Source: DATEPR01 sp036502345 (GTDB lineage: Bacteria > Actinomycetota > Actinomycetes > Mycobacteriales > Pseudonocardiaceae). Taken from it: 9,535 bases of DNA. Position numbers and translations under genes: made by a program. This document shows positions 5,191 through 9,535 of the stretch, one piece after another; positions within the stretch are counted from its first letter, which is position 1; every line of letters starts with the position of its first letter. The stretch covers positions 1 through 9,535 of the forward strand of contig DASXYT010000040.1 of NCBI GenBank assembly GCA_036502345.1, given 5' to 3'. The notes beneath the pieces are model-generated. The model had not been told where the DNA came from and ran no database searches. It saw only the letters and a program-made list of their open reading frames with translations.

Positions 5191-6537
5191 TCAGGTCTGC
5201 ATGTGCTCGATGGATGTCGTGGTGTGCGTCGCCTTGCGGAACACCGGGTGGTCCACGATGTCGGACAGGAACGCCGACGTGGTGCTCATGCCGTGGCCCG
5301 CGATCACGAACTCGTCGATGGCCCTGCGGATCCGCGCGATGGCCTGGTCCCGATCGGATCCCCAGACGATCAGCTTGGCCAGCAGCGAGTCGTAGGCCGC
5401 CGACACCTTGACCCCGGTGTAGCCGTGGGTGTCGACCCGGACGAACGGACCGCCAGGCGGTTCGAAGACGTCGACGGTGCCGGCCGTCGGCGCGAAGTTC
5501 AGCGCGGGATTCTCCGCGTTGATCCGGCATTCGATGGCGACGCCGTTGATCGAGATGTCCTCCTGGCGGATGGCCAGCGGCAGCCCGGCGGCCACCTTGA
5601 TCTGCTCGGCCACCAGGTCGACGCCGGTCACCATCTCGGTCACCGGGTGCTCCACCTGGAGCCGGCAGTTGACCTCGATCAGGTGGAAGTCGCCGTGCTG
5701 GTCGACCACGAACTCGAACGTGCCGGCGCCCTGGTAGCCGACGGACAGCGCACCGCGCACCGCCAACTCGCCCATCCGTGCCGCCACGCCGTCCGGCAGG
5801 CCCGCTGCCGGTGCCTCCTCGACCAGCTTCTGCCTGCGCCGCTGTAGCGAACAGTCCCGTTCGCCCAGGTGCACACCGTTGCCGTGGCTGTCGCACAGCA
5901 CCTGCACCTCGATGTGCTTCACCGGGTGCATGAACCGCTCGACGTAGACCCTGCTGTCGCCGAACAGCTTCTGCGCGTTCACCCTGGTCTCGCGGTACAC
6001 CGAGCGGAACTCGGCCTCGTCCGACGCCAGCGCGATACCCCGCCCGCCGCCGCCCGCGACGGCCTTCACCAGCACCGGGTAGCCGATCTCGGTGGCCAAC
6101 TGGCCGGCCGTCTCGAAGTCGTCCACCGAGCCCTCGCTGCCCGGCAGCACCGGGATGCCGGCTCGGCTCATCAGCGTCTTGGTGCGCGACTTGTCGGCCA
6201 GTTCCTGCATCACCGAGGGCGGCGGGCCGATGAACGTCAGCGCGTTGCCAGCGCAGACCTCGGCGAAGTCCGGGTCCTCGGACAGGAAGCCGTAACCGGG
6301 GTGCACCGCCTGGGCACCTGTCATCTTCGCCGCCTCGATGATCGCCGGCATGCACAGGTAGCTCAGCTTCGCCTCGGCGGGACCGATGTGTATCGCCTCG
6401 TCGGCGAAGCGGACCACGGCCGACTCGGCGTCGTCGCTGGAGTACACGGCGACCGTGCGAATGCCCATCTCACGGCACGTGCGTGCGATGCGCAGGGCGA
6501 TCTCGCCCCGGTTGGCGATCAGGACTGTGTCGAACAT
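5191..6537 (-). CDS. accC: Acetyl-CoA carboxylase, biotin carboxylase subunit
   Basis: The 448-residue protein is almost exactly the length of E. coli AccC (449) and co-linear with it. It opens FDTVLIANRGEIALR, with the ATP-grasp features Lys116 and Lys158 and the glycine-rich loop AGGGGRG (161-167). The region IEVNCRLQVEHPVTE carries Glu288, Asn290, Arg292 and Glu296, the metal and catalytic residues. The C-terminal domain has ECRINAENP and SAAYDSLLAKLI. It carboxylates biotin on the carrier protein using ATP and bicarbonate. It is a stand-alone subunit, not the biotin carboxylase-BCCP fusion usual in actinobacterial acyl-CoA carboxylases. Residue 291 is Cys where E. coli has Thr. The ATG at 6537 follows GGGGGA by 4 nt and lies 11 nt after the carrier gene stop. 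Longer in-frame readings overlap that gene and are not used. Confidence 0.96.
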   Translation of the reverse strand: MFDTVLIANRGEIALRIARTCREMGIRTVAVYSSDDAESAVVRFADEAIHIGPAEAKLSYLCMPAIIEAAKMTGAQAVHPGYGFLSEDPDFAEVCAGNALTFIGPPPSVMQELADKSRTKTLMSRAGIPVLPGSEGSVDDFETAGQLATEIGYPVLVKAVAGGGGRGIALASDEAEFRSVYRETRVNAQKLFGDSRVYVERFMHPVKHIEVQVLCDSHGNGVHLGERDCSLQRRRQKLVEEAPAAGLPDGVAARMGELAVRGALSVGYQGAGTFEFVVDQHGDFHLIEVNCRLQVEHPVTEMVTGVDLVAEQIKVAAGLPLAIRQEDISINGVAIECRINAENPALNFAPTAGTVDVFEPPGGPFVRVDTHGYTGVKVSAAYDSLLAKLIVWGSDRDQAIARIRRAIDEFVIAGHGMSTTSAFLSDIVDHPVFRKATHTTTSIEHMQT

Positions 6538-6548
6538 GGCGTCCCCCG

Positions 6549-7022
6549 TCAGGTGTTGTCGTGGTTCACCAGGGCGACGAGCCGCTCGCCGTACTCGACC
6601 TGCGCTTCGTTCGGCGTCAGGAAGCACTCCACGATGCCTGCGGTCTCCGCGGTGACCGGCATCATCAGCTTCATCGCTTCGAGGATGCCGATCTGCTGGC
6701 CTTCCGCGACGCTGTCGCCGACCGTCACGAACGGCGCGGCACCCGGCGCGGGGCAGTGGTAGAACCTGCCGACCGTCGGCGCGCAGACGTAGCTGAACGT
6801 GTCCAGGTCCAGTTCGCCCGGGTCGCCTGTCGGCTCCGGAGCGCGGGGCGCCAGCAGTGCGGTCGCCTGCTGGACCTCCGGCCAGGCGATCTCCACCGAG
6901 ATGTCGCCTGCGTGCACCCGGACCAGTTGTGGTGGCACCTTCTGGTCGGCCGCCAGTTGCGCGGCCCGCGCACACACGCTGGCCAGCAGTTCGTCGTTGA
7001 TCGAGTCCAGCGAGTCGGTCAT
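6549..7022 (-). CDS. accB: Biotin carboxyl carrier protein of acetyl-CoA carboxylase
   Basis: The 157-residue AccB-type carrier has an N-terminal helical region (about 1-60), a short Ala/Pro-rich linker (about 56-70) and a biotinyl domain from about 77 to the end. The biotin site is EAMKLMM with Lys118 as the acceptor. The surrounding APTVGRFYHCPAPGAAPFV and VGDSVAEGQQIGILEA are typical, including the protruding thumb segment of bacterial AccB. It shuttles carboxybiotin between AccC and the transferase. The ATG at 7022 overlaps the TGA of a 26-codon upstream ORF (ATGA) and has only a modest GAGGTG site, so its translation is probably coupled to that ORF. No biotin ligase gene is in the window; the host enzyme would be needed. 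Confidence 0.95.
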   Translation of the reverse strand: MTDSLDSINDELLASVCARAAQLAADQKVPPQLVRVHAGDISVEIAWPEVQQATALLAPRAPEPTGDPGELDLDTFSYVCAPTVGRFYHCPAPGAAPFVTVGDSVAEGQQIGILEAMKLMMPVTAETAGIVECFLTPNEAQVEYGERLVALVNHDNT

Positions 7023-7099
7023 GACCGCACCTCGCTGGCGCTCGGCACGGCCCTGACCGGGAAGCCTGTGTTCTCTGATGACCTCGCAAGCTCGGTCAT
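7019..7099 (-). CDS. 26-residue micro-ORF upstream of accB
   Basis: This 26-codon ORF encodes MTELARSSENTGF followed by PVRAVPSASEVRS. It begins 5 nt after the accDA stop and ends in an ATGA overlap with accB, in a different frame from it. Its AGGAGGT site with 6-nt spacing is the best Shine-Dalgarno in the operon. No signal peptide, membrane helix or known motif is present. It is far shorter than, and unlike, the epsilon subunits of actinobacterial acyl-CoA carboxylases. It may be a translational coupling leader that loads ribosomes for accB, a small carboxylase-associated peptide, or a decayed gene. The leader role is favoured by the junction layout; whether the peptide itself matters is unknown. 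Confidence 0.55.
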   Translation of the reverse strand: MTELARSSENTGFPVRAVPSASEVRS

Positions 7100-7104
7100 G
7101 TCCG

Positions 7105-8778
7105 TCACCTCCTGGTTGACGTCGTGACGTCGGTGCCGAACCCGCGGAACCGACGTCGCCGCGCGCGGATGCGCTCGGCGGGGGACTGGGCGGCCAGTTC
7201 GGTGATCGCGTTCGACACGCACAGCGCGACATCGGTGGCCGACGGCGCCGACTCACCGTCCCCTGTGGACGACCGTTCCGGGATCACCGCGTCGACAATG
7301 CCCTGGGTCAGCAGCGATTTCGCGTCCAGCTTCAGTGCCCTGGCCGCTTCCGGTGCCCTGGACGCGTCGTTCCACAGGATCGCGGCGCAGCCCTCGGCGC
7401 TGATCACCGAGTAGATCGCGCCGGCACACATCAGCACGCGGTCGGCGACACCGAGGGCCAGCGCGCCACCGCTGCCACCCTCGCCGATGATGACGGCCAC
7501 CACCGGTACCGGCAGCGAGGACATCAGCACCAGGTTCTCGGCGATCGCCGTCGCCTGGCCCTGTTCCTCGGCCACGATCCCGGGATACGCGCCCGGCGTG
7601 TCGATGAACGTGACGATCGGCAGCCCGAGCTTGGCGGCCAGCCGCATCAGCCGGGCGGCCTTGCGGAAGCCGGCCGGGGTCGGCATGCCGAAGTTGCTGG
7701 CGTTCAGCTCGACGGGCGTGTGGCCCTTCTGGTGGCCGACGGCCACCACCGGCGTGCCGTCCAGGATGCCGATGCCGCCGACGATGGCCGGGCAGTCACC
7801 GGACACCCGGTCGCCGCGCAGTTCCAGGAACATGTCGAACGACCGCAGCAGGTAGTCCCTGGTGGTCGCCCGGGACAGCTGACGGGCCTGCCGCACGGAC
7901 TCCCACTGGTCGGCATCCGGCAGCCCGGTCGGGTCGTTGATCTCGGTCGAGCCAACCGACTCGCCGGCATCCGCCGGGACGACGGTGGACAGCAGCGAAC
8001 CGAGCGTCGGGCGCAGCGCGCCACGCGGCACGATGTCGTCGATCCAGCCCCTGGCCAGCAGGAACTCGGCCGTCTGGAAGCCGTCCGGCAGCTGCTGGTT
8101 GATGGTCTGCTCGATCACCCGAGGCCCGGCGAAGCCCATCCGTGCCTTCGGCTCGGCGATGATGATGTCGGTCGTCGTGGCGAACGACGCCGCGACACCG
8201 CCGTAGGTCGGGTCCGTGATCAGCGAGAGGGTCAGCACACCGGCCTCGTTCAGGGCAGCCAGCGCCTGCGTCGTCTTCGCCATCTGCATCAGCGAGATGG
8301 CGCCCTCCTGCATGCGCGCGCCGCCGGACGCCGTCACGATCAGCAGTGGCGTCCTGTCCTCCAGCGCCACCTCGGCGGCCCTGGTGATCAGCTCACCGGC
8401 GCCGGCGCCGAGGCTGCCGCCCATGAACCGGAAGTCCATGGCCGCCACGACCACCGGGTGGCCCATGACGCGCACCCTGGCGCACGCCACCGCGTCGGCC
8501 AGGTCCGTCTTGTCGCGGGCCCGCGCGTGCCGCTGGTGGTAGGGCAGGGAGTCCACGAAACCCAGCGGGTCACGCGGGCTGATCGGGAAGTCGAGCCACT
8601 CCGTGCTGCCGGTGTCGGCCAGGTGCTCGATCCGCTGCCGGCCGGTCAGCCGCCGGTGGTGTGCACAGTGCGGGCACACCCCGGCGGACCGGTCCCACTG
8701 TCGGTAGTAGACCAACCGGTCACACGCACCGCACTGGGTCCATTCGGTGCCGGTGACGGGGGCGAGGGTGTTGGTCAT
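7105..8778 (-). CDS. accDA: Acetyl-CoA carboxylase carboxyltransferase, fused beta (AccD) and alpha (AccA)
   Basis: The 557-residue protein joins the two carboxyltransferase subunits in the order D-A. The AccD part (about 1-280) starts with a zinc ribbon, Cys16-x2-Cys19-x15-Cys35-x2-Cys38, then the crotonase-like core with MDFRFMGGSLGAGAGE (114-129), VTASGGARMQEG and DPTYGGVAASFA. The AccA part (about 290-545) shows FLELRGDR, HQKGHTPVELNASNFGMPTP, FIDTPGAYPG (391-400), IGEGGSGGALAL and SVISAEGCAAILW. It moves the carboxyl from biotin to acetyl-CoA, giving malonyl-CoA. The long N-terminal helical region of E. coli AccA is reduced. The ATG at 8778 overlaps the methyltransferase stop (ATGA), and the zinc ribbon begins 15 residues later, which supports this start over a longer in-frame reading. 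The last codons AGG AGG TGA also form the ribosome site of the micro-ORF. Confidence 0.96.
   Translation of the reverse strand: MTNTLAPVTGTEWTQCGACDRLVYYRQWDRSAGVCPHCAHHRRLTGRQRIEHLADTGSTEWLDFPISPRDPLGFVDSLPYHQRHARARDKTDLADAVACARVRVMGHPVVVAAMDFRFMGGSLGAGAGELITRAAEVALEDRTPLLIVTASGGARMQEGAISLMQMAKTTQALAALNEAGVLTLSLITDPTYGGVAASFATTTDIIIAEPKARMGFAGPRVIEQTINQQLPDGFQTAEFLLARGWIDDIVPRGALRPTLGSLLSTVVPADAGESVGSTEINDPTGLPDADQWESVRQARQLSRATTRDYLLRSFDMFLELRGDRVSGDCPAIVGGIGILDGTPVVAVGHQKGHTPVELNASNFGMPTPAGFRKAARLMRLAAKLGLPIVTFIDTPGAYPGIVAEEQGQATAIAENLVLMSSLPVPVVAVIIGEGGSGGALALGVADRVLMCAGAIYSVISAEGCAAILWNDASRAPEAARALKLDAKSLLTQGIVDAVIPERSSTGDGESAPSATDVALCVSNAITELAAQSPAERIRARRRRFRGFGTDVTTSTRR
7107..7113 (-). 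promoter_or_regulatory. Consensus ribosome binding site of the micro-ORF inside accDA
   Basis: AGGAGGT, formed by the last two Arg codons and the stop of accDA, lies 6 nt before the ATG at 7099. It is a full match to the 16S anti-Shine-Dalgarno and stronger than the site directly before accB. Confidence 0.75.
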
Positions 8779-9535
8779 GACCGCGGCTTCCCGACCAGTA
8801 CGGCCCAGTGCTCGACCGGCTCGTTCACCAGGTCGAAACCGGCGGCGTCGAACAGTTCCCGCCACTCGGTGAGGGTGCGTTCCCGGCCCCCGTAGAGCAC
8901 CAGCATGTCGACGTCGAGCAGCTTCGCGTGGTCCCACCGGTTGGCAGGGGCCATCACCTGGTCCCACACCAGCAGGCTGGCGCCGGTGTCGCCGATCTGC
9001 TCCCTGACCCTGTGCAGCAGCGTCAGCGCCTTCTCGTCCGACCAGTTGTGCAGCACGGCCTTGAGCAGGTAGGCGTCGCAGCCCGACGGCAGCGGGTCGG
9101 TGAAGAAGTCGCCCGCCTCGATCGCCACCCGGTCGGCGACGCCGTGCCTGGCCAGCACCGGGCCTGCCGCGCTCACCACGTTGGGCAGGTCGGTCAGCAC
9201 ACCGGTCAGGTTCGGGTAGCGCAGCAGCGCCTGGGACAGGAAGTAGCCGTCGCTGCCGCCGAGGTCGGCGACCTTGGTGTAGTTGGCCAGCCCGAAGGAC
9301 TCCATCTCGTCGTCGGTCATCTGACGGGCCCAGTGCCGCATGAAGCTCTCGAAGAACGCCTGCGTCGCCGGGTTGTCGTTCAGGTACTCGTAGAACGACC
9401 TGCCGAACGTCTCCTCGAACGCGGGCTCACCGGTGCGCACGCTGTACATCAACTGGTCGAACGGGCGGGCGGTGAGCTCCATGAAGTTGTACTTGATCAG
9501 TGGGACGACGTTGACCGGGCCTGCCTTCAGCAGGC
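8775..9535 (-). CDS. SAM-dependent O-methyltransferase, second copy (N terminus outside window)
   Basis: At least 252 residues are visible. The reading frame stays open to the right edge, so the Met codon at 9482 is internal (TTC and AAC codons precede it in frame). The family is about 335-350 residues, so roughly 90 residues of the N-terminal dimerisation domain are missing. Visible features, numbered from that Met, are VADLGGSDGYFL (71-82, SAM motif I), VLTDLP (95-100), AGDFFTDPLP (123-132), LLKAVLHNWSDE (139-150) with likely catalytic His145, and the closing TLTEWRELFDAAGF. It belongs to the same family as the methyltransferase at 4162-5172 but differs clearly, so the two likely act on different hydroxyls. 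It is the most upstream gene seen in the carboxylase operon and overlaps accDA by ATGA; the operon promoter is outside the window. Confidence 0.93.
   Translation of the reverse strand, partial: LLKAGPVNVVPLIKYNFMELTARPFDQLMYSVRTGEPAFEETFGRSFYEYLNDNPATQAFFESFMRHWARQMTDDEMESFGLANYTKVADLGGSDGYFLSQALLRYPNLTGVLTDLPNVVSAAGPVLARHGVADRVAIEAGDFFTDPLPSGCDAYLLKAVLHNWSDEKALTLLHRVREQIGDTGASLLVWDQVMAPANRWDHAKLLDVDMLVLYGGRERTLTEWRELFDAAGFDLVNEPVEHWAVLVGKPRS

Noticed and set aside
6538..7089. Extended in-frame reading upstream of accC
   Set aside because: The extension is an out-of-frame reading of the biotin carrier gene; AccC homology starts exactly at the Met at 6537.
7019..7099. Micro-ORF as an acyl-CoA carboxylase epsilon subunit
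   Set aside because: Epsilon subunits are usually about 60-90 residues and belong to the PccB-type complexes; this 26-residue sequence has no visible similarity.
9519..9535. Perfect hairpin GCCTGC-N5-GCAGGC at the right edge
   Set aside because: It lies inside the methyltransferase coding sequence and is short; a chance match in GC-rich code is the simplest explanation.
1..9535. CRISPR arrays, insertion sequences, tRNA or rRNA genes, attachment sites
   Set aside because: No regularly spaced repeats, transposase-like translation or recognisable tRNA/rRNA sequence was seen on either strand.

Overview
The window is high-GC actinomycete DNA, about two-thirds G+C judging by eye. Its codons end strongly in G or C, Shine-Dalgarno sequences are strong, and gene packing is tight. 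The content looks like part of an aromatic (type II) polyketide biosynthetic cluster. There is a TcmI-family polyketide cyclase, two SAM-dependent O-methyltransferases, an SDR ketoreductase, a TetR regulator and a dedicated acetyl-CoA carboxylase for malonyl-CoA supply. No ketosynthase, chain-length factor or ACP gene is present, so the cluster type and product are inferred. The lower G+C than typical Streptomyces would suit a Pseudonocardiales-like host, but this is only a guess.

Layout, left to right. (1) Positions 1-221, minus strand: the 5' end of a lipoprotein gene whose mature part resembles the start of a phospholipase D-like domain. It contains two TTA codons and probably marks the cluster edge. 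(2) 296-3276, minus strand: a four-gene, translationally coupled operon read in the order TcmI-like cyclase, orphan dihydrolipoamide acyltransferase (E2), TPR protein, SDR reductase. Junctions are a TGATG overlap, an ATGA overlap and a 10-nt gap. (3) 3277-3521: the AT-richest stretch, a divergent control region with small inverted and direct repeats. (4) 3522-4133, plus strand: the TetR regulator. (5) 4144-4170: a hairpin between convergent genes. (6) 4162-9535, minus strand: a second operon read as O-methyltransferase 2 (partial), fused accD-accA, a 26-codon micro-ORF, biotin carrier protein, biotin carboxylase, O-methyltransferase 1. Its junctions are ATGA overlaps or gaps of 5-18 nt.

How the genes may work together: the carboxylase makes malonyl-CoA extender units. 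An unseen minimal PKS would build the chain, the TcmI-like enzyme would close a ring, and the SDR and two methyltransferases would tailor the product. The E2 protein is the puzzle. It carries a lipoyl-lysine domain, a reduced E3-binding-like domain and a catalytic domain, but no E1 or E3 gene is nearby, and the conserved Asp of its DHRxxxDG-type motif is Asn. Together with its TPR neighbour it is the best candidate here for unusual chemistry, such as starter-unit transfer or a repurposed acyltransferase. The TetR protein probably controls itself and the leftward cyclase operon.
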